DNA of 64,000 nucleotides, taken from positions 3,658,001 to 3,722,000 of the forward strand of contig NZ_CP027858.1 in assembly GCF_005519465.1 (NCBI RefSeq). The letters run 5' to 3'. Below the pieces are notes generated by a model. It worked only from the letters and a program-made list of their open reading frames with translations, was not told the DNA's origin and searched no databases. The position numbers and the translations under genes are program-made. Below, in pieces: positions 1 to 9,252 of the stretch (within the stretch, counting starts at the first letter, position 1; every line of letters begins with the position of its first letter). The stretch comes from Streptomyces clavuligerus. GTDB taxonomy: Bacteria; Actinomycetota; Actinomycetes; Streptomycetales; Streptomycetaceae.

Positions 1-3000
1 CCACGGCGGAACGGCTGATCGTGGAACGGGCCCTCACCGCCCGGGTCGTCGCGGACGTCGCCGACGAGCCCGGCGGGCTGCCGCTGATGTCCCACGCCCT
101 CCTGGAGACCTGGCGCAGACGGCGCGGACGGACCCTCACCGTGGCGGCGTACGAGGCGATCGGCGGGGTCCAGGGGGCCATAGCCCACACCGCCGAGGAG
201 GTCTTCGGCTCGTTCACCGGCGCCGAGGCCCAGGCCGCGCGCGAGCTGCTGCTGCGGCTGATCTCCCCGGGCGACGCCACCGAGGACACCCGCCGCTCGG
301 CCGGGCGCGCCGAACTGCTCCGCGCGCCCGAGTCCGAACAGGTCCTGGAGCGCCTGGTCCGGGCCCGGCTGCTCACCGTCGACGACGGCACCGTCGACCT
401 CGCCCACGAGGCCCTGATCCGGGGCTGGCCCCGGCTGCGCGGCTGGATCGAGCGGGACCGCGACCGGCTCCGGCTGCACCGCAGGCTCACCGACGCGGCC
501 CGCACCTGGGACCGCCTCGGCCGGGACGAGGGCGCGCTCTACCGGGGCGCCCAGCTCGCGGCGGCCCGGGAGACCTTCGGCACCCCGCAGGACCGGCCCG
601 CCGCCGACGGCTCCGCACCGCCCCCGGCCGGGCGGAGCGCCTTGCGCCGCACCGCCCGCCGCGTCCGCCGCTCCCGGCTGCTCGCCGACCGCAGGACCCG
701 CGCGGGCCGCGTCCGCGCCCCTCGCCGCGACCCCGCCCCGCTCGGCACCGAGGCCGTCCTCACCCCGCAGGAACGGGACTTCCTCGCCGCGTCGCTCCGC
801 TCCCACGACGCCGCCCTGCGGGCGACGGCCCGGACCACCCGGCGGCTGCGCGCCCTCATCGCGACCCTCTCGGTCCTGCTCTGCCTCGTCACGGTCGCCG
901 GGCTCGCCGTCTGGAGGGACAGCCGGGCCGCCGACCGCCGCGCGGTGGAGGCGGAGGCCCGGCGGACGGCCGAGACCGCGAACACCCTGCGGGAGTCGGA
1001 CCCGGCGCGCGCGCTCAGGCTCAGCGTCGACGCCTGGCGGAAGGCGGACACCCCGGAGACCCGGGAGGCGCTGTTCGCGGCGGCGGCACAGCCGGACTCC
1101 ACCGTGTACCGGGTCGCGGACGGGCAGTCGTTCCCGTCCGGGGTGCGCCACGACCTCAGCGCCGACGGCCGCAGCCTGCTCACCCTGGCCCCCGACAACA
1201 GCGAGATCTGGGGCGTCGGCGGCCAGTTGGAGAACCAGGCCGTGCCCGGCCTCGGCGGAAACCTGAAACGGCTGGTCGCCATCGTGCCCGACCACCGCTT
1301 CGTCGCCCTCGCCACCGCCCGGGGCATCCGGATGTGGGACCTGGTCCAAGGGCGTTTCACCGGACCTTCGTTCGGGCCGCGCGCGAGCGGGGTCCGGGGC
1401 TGGTTCGCCCCCGGGGGCGAGGTGCTCGCCGCGCGGGCCCCCGGCGGCCCGCTCCAGGTCTGGGACACGGCCACCGGCCGGGAACTCCTCGACACCCGCG
1501 ACACCCGGCCCGGGACCGACCGCGTCCGGGTCGCCCCCGGCGCCGGGCTGCTGGCGTACTGTCCGGAGGAGGGGCCGCTGCGGATCTGGGACATCGGCGC
1601 CCGCCGGGCCCTGGACACCCCCTGGACGGACCGCCTCGGCGGCGGCTGCGGCCCCGGGGAGTTCCGCTTCACCCCCGACGGCCGGGCTCTCGCCTTCGCC
1701 ACGGCGACGGGCGTCCGCACCGTCGAGGTCCGCACCGGCCGGGAACGCCCCCGGATCACCACGGACGGCCTGCCCCAACTCGCCTTCGGCACCGGCGGCG
1801 CGCACCTCGCCACCCTCACCCCGACCACGCTCCAGATCTGGCGCACGGAGGCGCCCGACTCGCCCGTCCTCCATCTGCCGATGAGCGGTATCACCCGTTC
1901 CGATCTCCGGCTCGACCTGGCGGAGGGAGCCGTCCGCTTCCGTGAGGGGGAGGAGTCCGCCCTCACCGTGCGGACCGTGGCCGTGGACACCACCACGTCC
2001 CGGACCTGGGAGCCCGCCCCGCTCTCCGCCGCCGCCTTCGACGAGGACGCGGAGGTCCTGGCCACCGCGCGCTCCCGGACGTACGAGCTGCGCCACGGCG
2101 ACGGACGGCCGCGGCAGGGCTTCGGCTTCCCCGAGGTCGGGGAGTGCGCCGCGCCCTGCCGTCCCCTGATGGCGCTGCACGGCTCGGGGAACGTCTTCGC
2201 CCGGCTGGACGCCTCGGGCCGGGTCGTCGTCCACGACCTGGACCCGGATACATCCCGGCAGTTTGACTCCTTCCCGGCGGAGGAGCGGCGGCCGGCCGAG
2301 TACGTCCTGCCGCCCCGGCCCGGGGTCACCGGGATGGCGTTCCTCCCGCCCGAAGTCGCCGACGACACCCTCGGGGTGTCCTGGTCGACACCCCGGCGGA
2401 CCGCCTTCGAGACAGCCGCCCGGCAGGACGACGGGTACGGCTTCGGCTGGGCCACCGCGCACGACAGCCGCGCGGGCAGGGTGCTGACCGGGCTGCCGGA
2501 CGGCCCCGGCTACCTCACCGACCGGCGTCAGCGGGTGCTCACGGACCTGGGGGACGACTCCGCGGCCTTCCTGCACGGTGAGGGACGGGCCGTCTCGGTG
2601 GCCTTCTCCCGCGAGGGCCACTTCGTGGCGATGGCCGACGGGGGCGGCCGGGTCACCCTCTGGGACGGCTTCGGTGAGAGGCGCGCCCGCGTGCTGGCCC
2701 CGGGGGAGGGGCGTCCGCCCGGGAGCCGGGCCGAGCCGCCCGTCGCGTTCGCGTTCTCCCCGGACGGCGCGACCCTCGCCGTCGGCGACGCCCGCGGGGG
2801 GATACGGCTCTGGGACACCCGGCGGAACCGCAGCGTGCCGCTGCCGCCCGCCGACGGCCCGGTGCTGGCACTCGCGTTCACCGCCGACGGGAAGGCGCTG
2901 CGGGTGTCGACCCCGCATGTGGCGTCCCGTACCCATGCGCTGGACCCCGCGAAGGTGGCCGAGTCGCTCTGCCGCCGGATCGAGGCCCTCCCCTGGACCG

Positions 3001-3056
3001 CGTTCGCGCAGGAGGACGACTCCTACCACCCGGACTTGCAGAGGTGCTCGTCCTGA
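1..3056 (+). CDS. STAND-type NTPase/WD40 repeat protein (3' part; 5' end outside window)
   Basis: The frame is open from base 3 to the TGA at 3054-3056, so the true start and any P-loop lie upstream; about 1017 residues are visible. The first 190 residues are the helical region that follows the NTPase core in nSTAND1-type proteins (GGLPLMSHALLETW, then a winged-helix-like part). A basic low-complexity stretch follows, then one membrane segment near residues 278-300 (ALIATLSVLLCLVTVAGLAVW). Next comes the family's usual linker (SDPARALRLSVDAW) and a C-terminal beta-propeller. Propeller blades show as LQVWDTATG, LRIWDIGAR, LTLWDGFGE and IRLWDTRR. Such proteins are thought to be membrane-tethered signalling ATPases whose propeller senses a ligand; the ligand is unknown. 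A 59-bp tandem repeat starts at its stop codon. Confidence 0.85.
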   Translation, partial: TAERLIVERALTARVVADVADEPGGLPLMSHALLETWRRRRGRTLTVAAYEAIGGVQGAIAHTAEEVFGSFTGAEAQAARELLLRLISPGDATEDTRRSAGRAELLRAPESEQVLERLVRARLLTVDDGTVDLAHEALIRGWPRLRGWIERDRDRLRLHRRLTDAARTWDRLGRDEGALYRGAQLAAARETFGTPQDRPAADGSAPPPAGRSALRRTARRVRRSRLLADRRTRAGRVRAPRRDPAPLGTEAVLTPQERDFLAASLRSHDAALRATARTTRRLRALIATLSVLLCLVTVAGLAVWRDSRAADRRAVEAEARRTAETANTLRESDPARALRLSVDAWRKADTPETREALFAAAAQPDSTVYRVADGQSFPSGVRHDLSADGRSLLTLAPDNSEIWGVGGQLENQAVPGLGGNLKRLVAIVPDHRFVALATARGIRMWDLVQGRFTGPSFGPRASGVRGWFAPGGEVLAARAPGGPLQVWDTATGRELLDTRDTRPGTDRVRVAPGAGLLAYCPEEGPLRIWDIGARRALDTPWTDRLGGGCGPGEFRFTPDGRALAFATATGVRTVEVRTGRERPRITTDGLPQLAFGTGGAHLATLTPTTLQIWRTEAPDSPVLHLPMSGITRSDLRLDLAEGAVRFREGEESALTVRTVAVDTTTSRTWEPAPLSAAAFDEDAEVLATARSRTYELRHGDGRPRQGFGFPEVGECAAPCRPLMALHGSGNVFARLDASGRVVVHDLDPDTSRQFDSFPAEERRPAEYVLPPRPGVTGMAFLPPEVADDTLGVSWSTPRRTAFETAARQDDGYGFGWATAHDSRAGRVLTGLPDGPGYLTDRRQRVLTDLGDDSAAFLHGEGRAVSVAFSREGHFVAMADGGGRVTLWDGFGERRARVLAPGEGRPPGSRAEPPVAFAFSPDGATLAVGDARGGIRLWDTRRNRSVPLPPADGPVLALAFTADGKALRVSTPHVASRTHALDPAKVAESLCRRIEALPWTAFAQEDDSYHPDLQRCSS

Positions 3057-3232
3057 CCGCGCGCGGGGCCCCGGCACCTGCCCTGACCGTGCGCCGGGCC
3101 CTGCGCCTGTCCCGACCGCGCGCGGGGCCCCGGCACCTGCCCTGACCGTGCGCCGGGCCCTGCGCCTGTCCCGACCGCGCGCGGGGCCCCGGCATCCGTC
3201 CCGACCGCGCGCGGGGCCCGGCACCCCGCCGC
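3055..3232. repeat. 59-bp tandem repeat (two full copies plus partial copies)
   Basis: The unit beginning gaccgcgcgcggggcccc starts at 3055, 3114 and 3173, exactly 59 bp apart, and again in shortened form at 3203. Each unit is itself two similar halves of about 30 bp. It begins in the stop codon of the WD40 gene and fills the gap before the aminotransferase that converges on it. No gene is visible here. It could fold into strong hairpins and end transcription from both sides. Confidence 0.85.
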
Positions 3233-3300
3233 GTCCGGCGTACGGCCGGGTCCGGTACCCCGTCGGCGGCCGGGTACCGGGCCCCTTGCCGACCGGGCGG

Positions 3301-4668
3301 CTACGCCATGAACCCGTCCGCCACCGTCAGGGCCGCGTCCAGCGCCGCGAACCCCTCCTTCAGCTCCGCCTCGCCGATCGTGCACGGCGGCACCACATGC
3401 GTCCGGTTCATGTTGACGAAGGGCCACAGCCCGCCCCGCTTGCACGCGGCGGCGAAGGCGGCCATCGGCGCGTTCGCCTCGCCACTGGCGTTGTAGGGGA
3501 CGAGGGGTTCCCGGGTCTCGCGGTCACGGACCAGGTCCAGCGCCCAGAACAGGCCGGTGCCGCGCACCTCGCCCACGCTCGGGTGCCGCTCGGCCAGCTC
3601 CCGCAGCCCCGGCCCGACGATCCGCTCACCGGTCCGCGCCGCCTGCTCGACGATCCCCTCGTCCTCCATGACCCGGATCGTCGCGACGGCGGCGGCGCAG
3701 GCCAGCGGATGGCCGGAGTAGGTGAGTCCGCCGGGGTAGGGCCGGGTCGCGAACGTCGCCGCGATCCGCTCCGAGATGGCGACCCCGCCGAGCGGGACAT
3801 AGCCGGAGTTGACGCCCTTGGCGAAGGTCAGCAGATCGGGCACCACGCCGAAGTGCTCGGCGGCGAACCACTTCCCGGTCCGCCCGAAGCCCGTCATCAC
3901 CTCGTCGAGGACCAGGACGATCCCGTACCGGTCGCACAGCTCCCGCACCCCGGGGAGATAGCCCGGCGGCGGCATCATGATCCCGGCGGTGCCCGGGACG
4001 GTCTCCAGCACGATCGCGGCCACCGTCGACGGGCCCTCGAAGACGATCGTGTCCTCCAGGTGCCGCAGCGCGCGCTCGGCCTCCTCCGCGTCGCTCGTCG
4101 ACCAGAACGGCGAGCGGTAGCGGAACGGCGCCCAGAAGTGGACCGTCCCCGAGGTGCCGCTGTCGGAGGGCCAGCGCCGGGGGTCACCGGTCACGTTGAT
4201 CGCGGCGGCGGTCGCCCCGTGGTACGAGCGGTACGCGGAGAGGATCTTCGGCCGCCCGGTGTGCAGCCGTGCCATCCGGACGGCGTTCTCGATCGCCTCG
4301 GCGCCGCCATTGGTGAAGAAGATCTTGTTCAGATCGCCCGGGGTGCGCTCGGCGATCAGCCGGGCCGCCTCCGAACGGGCCTCGACGGCGAAGGCCGGGG
4401 CGAAGGTGGTGAGCTTCGCGGCCTGCTCCTGGATGGCGGCGACGACCCGGGGGTGCTGATAGCCGATATTGGTGAAGACGAGGCCGCTGGTGAAGTCGAG
4501 ATAGCGGTTGCCGTCGTAGTCCCAGAAGTACGAGCCCTCCGCGCCCGCCACGGCGAGGGGGTCGATCAGCTCCTGGGCGGACCAGGAGTGGAAGACATGG
4601 GCGCGGTCCGCCGCCTTGACGGCGGCTGCGGTGGCGGGGTCGGCGGGCGGCCGGGCGTGAGTCGTCAT
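3301..4668 (-). CDS. Class III PLP-dependent aminotransferase
   Basis: This 455-residue protein has the length and pattern of fold-type I class III aminotransferases, which move an amino group from an omega-amino acid or diamine to a keto acid. Visible marks are the N-terminal [17 protein letters not shown], the cofactor-binding [17 protein letters not shown], the [18 protein letters not shown] segment with the Asp that contacts the pyridine nitrogen, and the PLP lysine in [15 protein letters not shown] (about Lys284). The substrate cannot be told from sequence; relatives are often annotated as aspartate aminotransferase family or omega-amino acid:pyruvate transaminases. It is a single gene converging on the WD40 gene. 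The ATG at 4668 has only a weak ribosome site but gives the normal N-terminus. Confidence 0.9.
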   Translation of the reverse strand: MTTHARPPADPATAAAVKAADRAHVFHSWSAQELIDPLAVAGAEGSYFWDYDGNRYLDFTSGLVFTNIGYQHPRVVAAIQEQAAKLTTFAPAFAVEARSEAARLIAERTPGDLNKIFFTNGGAEAIENAVRMARLHTGRPKILSAYRSYHGATAAAINVTGDPRRWPSDSGTSGTVHFWAPFRYRSPFWSTSDAEEAERALRHLEDTIVFEGPSTVAAIVLETVPGTAGIMMPPPGYLPGVRELCDRYGIVLVLDEVMTGFGRTGKWFAAEHFGVVPDLLTFAKGVNSGYVPLGGVAISERIAATFATRPYPGGLTYSGHPLACAAAVATIRVMEDEGIVEQAARTGERIVGPGLRELAERHPSVGEVRGTGLFWALDLVRDRETREPLVPYNASGEANAPMAAFAAACKRGGLWPFVNMNRTHVVPPCTIGEAELKEGFAALDAALTVADGFMA

Positions 4669-4823
4669 GGCCCGAGCCTACGGAGCGCGGGGTACGGGAC
4701 GGCATGGCCACTGTGTCGGGCGCGGGGCCCCCGCCTGCGGCGTTCTGTCGTACGGCCCCGCGCCCGCGCTCCGGCCCGTGCCGAGGGCCCGGAAGCCCTG
4801 AAGGCCCTGGAGGACCGGCGGGC

Positions 4824-5228
4824 TCAGAAGTCGAAGACGGGTGTGGTGTCCCGGTGCAGCACACAGGCGTTGGCGAAGGTCTTCCGCCAGGTGACCACCT
4901 CGCCCCGGAACTCCCCGTAGGCGCTCGCCGTCACCGGGGACCAGAGCGTCGTGCACAGCCCCGGCTCACCGGCCAGCGCGTTCGGGTCGCCACCGGCGGC
5001 CGTGAGCGCCGCGCACGCCGCCACCGGCTGCGGGTGGGTGCCGCCCGGCGGGTCGCACACCAGGGTGACGCTGCGGGCCCCGTCGGCACCCGGTCCCGAG
5101 ACGGACAGCAGCAGCCCCGGCCCGGCCTCGGCGGACGCGGTGGCCATCGCCGCGGGACCGGCGGCGGTGAGGCCCAGCAGGGCGGCGGAGACGAGGACGG
5201 CGGAACGGACGACCGCGCGGCGGCGCAT
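4824..5228 (-). CDS. Secreted subtilisin-inhibitor-like (SSI family) protein
   Basis: The 134-residue product begins with a signal peptide (MRRRAVVRSAVLVSAALLG, cleavage likely near ATASA). The mature part matches the Streptomyces subtilisin inhibitor fold: four cysteines at 58, 72, 92 and 122, with spacing close to the two SSI disulfides, the LVCDPPGGTHP segment and the typical ending TPVFDF. In SSI the reactive-site residue lies two after the third Cys (CPM-VYDP). Here the loop reads CTTLWSP, giving Thr at that position and Trp-Ser in place of Tyr-Asp, so target specificity may be changed. The ATG at 5228 is chosen over an upstream in-frame ATG at 5384 because AGGAG lies five bases before it and the signal peptide starts there. 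Confidence 0.9.
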   Translation of the reverse strand: MRRRAVVRSAVLVSAALLGLTAAGPAAMATASAEAGPGLLLSVSGPGADGARSVTLVCDPPGGTHPQPVAACAALTAAGGDPNALAGEPGLCTTLWSPVTASAYGEFRGEVVTWRKTFANACVLHRDTTPVFDF

Positions 5229-5559
5229 GGTGACTCCTGACAGTGGGGAAGGGAACAGCGGGGAACGATGAGGGGCAAGGCGCCACAAGGCGCGACAAGC
5301 AGCGAAAGGGAGGGACGGCACCGGACAGAAGGAGAGAGAAAGAACCAGATCAGCGCCGATCCCCCCGCACCGGCCAGCCGACACCCGGCGGACTACCCCG
5401 GATGGAGTACGCCGCCCTGCCCTCTCCTTCGGACGGGGGAGAGGGGCCCGTCCCTGTGAATGAAGACTCCCCGCCCCGGGCGGATCAGCATGGGGACATG
5501 ATGATCACTTGCATGGGACACGGCGGTGACGGAACGGGGAGTTGGGACCCGGGCTTCGG
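5229..5559. other. Intergenic region with one hairpin
   Basis: About 330 bp separate the hydrolase from the inhibitor gene, both on the minus strand. No convincing coding frame is seen. An 8-bp stem (ccctctcc/ggagaggg) at 5420-5445 could be the terminator of the hydrolase gene. The part next to 5228 must hold the promoter of the inhibitor gene, but no clear -10/-35 pair stands out. Confidence 0.5.
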
Positions 5560-6783
5560 CTACGCGAACCGGTCCAGCAGCCAGCCGCACAGCTCCTCGG
5601 TGACCTTGGTGTGCTCCTCGTTCCGCGAGGCGCAGCGGAACGCGTCCAGACCGCTCCCGCCCGGGTCGAGAGCGTCGACGGCGCCATAGAGCTGCTCGTC
5701 GCTGTCGAGGCCGTTCAGATCGACCGCGCTGACCGTCGGGACGAAGGAGTGCTCGGGGACCGGGTTGTCGACCCCGAGCCCCAGGACGCGGTTGAGCTGC
5801 TTCGCGAGGATGCGGTAGCTGTCGAGCGTGCCGCCCGGCGCCCCGTCGGCGGCGGGCAGCCCCAGGGCGTGGACCTCCTGCTTGGGCGAGGTGATGAACC
5901 GCAGGGACGCGGCGAGCGAGTCGTCGTCGACGGGCATGGTGCGCAGATCGGTGCCGATGACACCGATCCCCTTGCCCCGGACGGCGGTCCGCCCGGCCTC
6001 GACCCCGTTGCCCACACCGGTGGAGACCCCGTTGGCGACCCCGAGCCTGCGGGGCCGCCGCGGCCAGTCGCCCACGTCCCGCAGCGCCGCCAGGAAGTGC
6101 TTGCGCTGCTCGCTCACCTTGGGCGGGGCGTCCCACTCGGGCAGGTGCCGCCACAGCAGCTCCTGTGCCGCGGTGCTGTTGATCTGCCGGGAGAAGCGGT
6201 CGTCCACGGTCCGGATGTAGTGGGCGAACGCCTGGAGCGAGAGCGGTATGTAGGCGCCCCGGTGCGGGCTGTCGTACGAGAAGTAGACGGCGGTCTGGTG
6301 GTCGTACTCCTCGTGCTCCATCTTGGCGAGGGCGTACCGCGTGACCAGCCCGCCCATGCTGAAGCCGCCGACGACGAGCGGATGCCCGCCCAGCCGCTCC
6401 TCCTTCGCCCGCAGGATCGCCGCCGTGGCGGTCCTGGCGTTCTGGAGGATGGAGATGCTGCGCTCGTCGAAGCCGACGAGGACGGCGTCGTGGCCGCGTT
6501 CGCGCAGCGCGCTGATGAACGGGTAGTTCCGGGTCTCCAGCCCGGCCCAGGAGAACTCCAGGGTGCTGGGGCCGGAGTTGAAGCCGTCCGCGATGAGGAC
6601 CGGGCGGGCGAGACCGAAGCGCGGATTCGCGTAGTACACCCAGGCCGTGCCGCCGGGCAGCTCCCAGGTGGCGTCGGGCGTCGGCGGCTTCCCGGCCGGC
6701 GGCTCCTGCGGCCCGGCGCCCAGCAGGGCCGGGGGTGTCGCTCGCAGGGCGGCGGAGATCTCGTGCTCGGTCGGTTCGCTCAT
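5560..6783 (-). CDS. Alpha/beta hydrolase (lipase/esterase-like), function unknown
   Basis: The 407-residue protein has an alpha/beta-hydrolase core after an N-terminal beta region (WELPGGTAWVYYANPRFG). PVLIADGFNSGPS precedes the nucleophile elbow GGFSMGGLVTRY, so Ser142 is the probable catalytic serine. YDSPHRGAYIPLSLQAFAHY after it resembles lipases and GPI-inositol-deacylase-like proteins. No signal peptide or membrane segment is seen, so it is probably cytoplasmic. An in-frame ATG lies 36 bp upstream, but AGGAAG just before the ATG at 6783 (MSEPTEHE) supports the shorter start. It is a lone gene; its substrate is unknown. Confidence 0.8.
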   Translation of the reverse strand: MSEPTEHEISAALRATPPALLGAGPQEPPAGKPPTPDATWELPGGTAWVYYANPRFGLARPVLIADGFNSGPSTLEFSWAGLETRNYPFISALRERGHDAVLVGFDERSISILQNARTATAAILRAKEERLGGHPLVVGGFSMGGLVTRYALAKMEHEEYDHQTAVYFSYDSPHRGAYIPLSLQAFAHYIRTVDDRFSRQINSTAAQELLWRHLPEWDAPPKVSEQRKHFLAALRDVGDWPRRPRRLGVANGVSTGVGNGVEAGRTAVRGKGIGVIGTDLRTMPVDDDSLAASLRFITSPKQEVHALGLPAADGAPGGTLDSYRILAKQLNRVLGLGVDNPVPEHSFVPTVSAVDLNGLDSDEQLYGAVDALDPGGSGLDAFRCASRNEEHTKVTEELCGWLLDRFA

Positions 6784-6999
6784 GTGTCTTCCTCGGTCCC
6801 TCGCGTCTCTCGGTGACAACTGGTCCCAGCTTGAACAGCAGTTGTCGTCCGACGGCGAACATCGCTCGGAAGTCGGCTCGTACGAGTGGAAAGACCGGGC
6901 GCGCCCCGCGCGGGCGCGGATCGCGTGCTACTACAGGCGGAACGGCGCCAGGCGCCCACCCGGGAGAGGGGTGTGCGCCTGGCGACCGGTCCTCCGCCG

Positions 7000-9168
7000 T
7001 CACGGGGTCTTCTTGGTCACCTCCAGATCCGCCGTGGGCTCCTTCACGGTGCCGCCCGGGGTGCCGACGGCCGTGCTGGTGTTGTTCGACGGCTGCGGGT
7101 CCTCGGTCGTCGAGTGGACGGTGGCCCGGTTGCGGATGTCCGAGCCGTCGCCCTCGTACTCCGGGTCCAGCTTCACCCGGAACACCCAGGTCACCGAGGC
7201 GCCGGGGGCGAGCGAGTCGAGCGGCCCGCACTCCACCGTGTCGCCGGACATGCACGGGTCGTCCGAGGAGACGAAGCTCAGCGCGGTCGGCAGCAGATCC
7301 GTCACCCGGACCTGCTCCGCCTGCGAGGGGCCGTGGTTGGTCACGGTCACCTCGTAGTCGAAGTACTCGCCGGGCGCGATCGGGGTACTGGTCGTCGGCC
7401 GCTTCTCGATCCCGAGGTCGGCGGAGGGCGTGGCGACCGTGCCGCCGGGCGGCAGCGCGGTCGATGTGTCGTTCTCGCTGTTCGGGTCGATGTTGTCGGC
7501 GGTGACCCGGGCCGTGTTGGCCAGATCGCTGCCGTCCCCGTGGTAGGCGGGGTCGACCCGGACGGTGAGCGTGTACTCGACGCTGTCCCCGACCGCCAGC
7601 GGCGCGGTCCGGCGACAGCTCACCATCTGCCCGGAGACCGTGCATCCGGCGGGCGACGAGGACACATAGGTCAGCCCCGGCGGCAGATCGTCGGAGAGCC
7701 GGACATTGAACGCGTCCGCCGAAGGGCCGTTGTTGGTGATCCGGATGCGGTAGTCGAAGGACTCGCCGGGCGCGGGCGGGGTGGTGCCCACGGCCGTCTT
7801 GACCACCGAGAGATCGGCGTACGGCTGGTTGACCGCGCTGCCGGGCAGCCCCACCTCGGGGCTGGTGTTGTTGCCGGGCACCGGGTCGGCGGTGTCCGAC
7901 GTGACGGTCGCGGTGTTGCGGATGTCCGTGCCGTCACCCCGGTAGTTGGGGTCGAGCCGCACCACGAACGTCCAGGTCCTCGCCGCGCCCGGGGCGAGCA
8001 CCGGCTGCGGTCCGCAGCTCACGGTCTGCCCGCTCGCGGTGCAGCCGTCGGGGGACGAGACGAACGCGAGCGGATCGGGCAGGGTGTCGGTGATCCGGGC
8101 GTTCAGCGCCTGCGAGGGGCCGTCGTTGGTGACGGTCACCGCGTACGAGAAGGTCTCGCCGGGGGAGATCGGCGTCGTGGTGGTCGGCCGTTTCGCCGTC
8201 CACAGATCGGCCTGCGGCGCCGTCACCCCACCGGGCGGGAGCACCGCCGACGAGGTGTTGTTGCTGAGGTCGGGGTCGGCCGAGTCGGACGACGAGGTCG
8301 CGGTGTTCCGCAGATCGTTCCCGTCGCCGCTGTAGGCCGCGCTGAGCTTGACCCGGAAGGTCCAGGTCTCGCTGGACCCGGGGGTGAGCCGGGCGAGCGG
8401 TCCGCAGGTGACGCGCTGCCCGGAGGCCGTGCACGGATCACCGGACGAGACGAACGAGACCCCGTCGGGCAGGGTGTCCGTCACGGTCGTGTTGCGGGCG
8501 TCGGAGGGACCGGCGTTCTCCGTGGTGACGCGGTACTCGTACTCCTCGCCGGGGGTGATCGGCCCGGTGCCCAGGGAGGTCTTCACCGTGCTCAGATCGG
8601 ACTCGGGGTCGAACGGTCCGGGCGGGATCACCGGGTCCGGCTTGTTGTTGCCGGGGTCGGGGTCGACGGCCTCCGAGGTGCCGTCGGCGGAGTTGCCGAG
8701 GTCGGAGCCGTCCCCCTGGTACGAGGGGCTGATCCGGGTGACGAAGGTCCACGACTTGGTCTGGCCCACGGAGAGCTGGGGCTCAGGGCCGCAGGTGATG
8801 TTCCGCCCGGACGCGGTGCAGCCGTCGGCGGACGACACGAACTCCATGCCCTCGGGGAGCACATCCGTCGCGATGACGTCGCGGGCCACGGAGGGGCCGT
8901 GGTTGGTGGCGGTGAGGGTGTAGGTCACCAGACCGCCCGGCGGTACCTCGGCGCTCGCGGCGGCCCGGTGCAGCCGGGTCACCACCCGGGCGGCCCGCGC
9001 CCCCCGGACACCGTCGGCGGGGGCCGCGCCCACGGGCGCGGCGGCGACGGCGGGGCCGGGCCGGGGCGCCGCCAGCGCGGGCCCGGGGCCCGACCACAGC
9101 GGCAGCACACAGGCCAGAGCGGCGACGGCGGCCCGCGCCCTGAGGGGTCCATGTCGTCTCGATCTCAT
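7000..9168 (-). CDS. Secreted DUF11-repeat protein, third of three
   Basis: A signal peptide (MRSRRHGPLRARAAVAALACVL, cleavage near ALAAP) is followed by five DUF11 domains, immunoglobulin-like beta-sandwich repeats of bacterial surface proteins. Each contains blocks like VTNHGPSQA, DTLPDG-FVSS, a two-Cys loop (CTASG-VTCGP) and a calcium-motif-like segment GDGSDIRNTATV followed by DP-NNTS. Repeats start near ADLSTVKT, ADLWTAKR, ADLSVVKT and ADLGIEKR. The protein ends eleven residues into a sixth repeat (ADLEVTKKTP then stop). It has no LPXTG signal or C-terminal membrane anchor. It lies 84 bp downstream of the lectin-DUF11 gene and is probably co-transcribed with it. Likely a cell-surface or matrix protein; no enzyme activity is expected. 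Confidence 0.85.
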   Translation of the reverse strand: MRSRRHGPLRARAAVAALACVLPLWSGPGPALAAPRPGPAVAAAPVGAAPADGVRGARAARVVTRLHRAAASAEVPPGGLVTYTLTATNHGPSVARDVIATDVLPEGMEFVSSADGCTASGRNITCGPEPQLSVGQTKSWTFVTRISPSYQGDGSDLGNSADGTSEAVDPDPGNNKPDPVIPPGPFDPESDLSTVKTSLGTGPITPGEEYEYRVTTENAGPSDARNTTVTDTLPDGVSFVSSGDPCTASGQRVTCGPLARLTPGSSETWTFRVKLSAAYSGDGNDLRNTATSSSDSADPDLSNNTSSAVLPPGGVTAPQADLWTAKRPTTTTPISPGETFSYAVTVTNDGPSQALNARITDTLPDPLAFVSSPDGCTASGQTVSCGPQPVLAPGAARTWTFVVRLDPNYRGDGTDIRNTATVTSDTADPVPGNNTSPEVGLPGSAVNQPYADLSVVKTAVGTTPPAPGESFDYRIRITNNGPSADAFNVRLSDDLPPGLTYVSSSPAGCTVSGQMVSCRRTAPLAVGDSVEYTLTVRVDPAYHGDGSDLANTARVTADNIDPNSENDTSTALPPGGTVATPSADLGIEKRPTTSTPIAPGEYFDYEVTVTNHGPSQAEQVRVTDLLPTALSFVSSDDPCMSGDTVECGPLDSLAPGASVTWVFRVKLDPEYEGDGSDIRNRATVHSTTEDPQPSNNTSTAVGTPGGTVKEPTADLEVTKKTP

Positions 9169-9252
9169 GTCACATCGGTTCCGTTCCGTTCCTGAGGCCG
9201 AAGTTCCGTCTCTGCTGCCGGACCGGGCGGGTGCCCGGGTCCCGTCGGTGGG

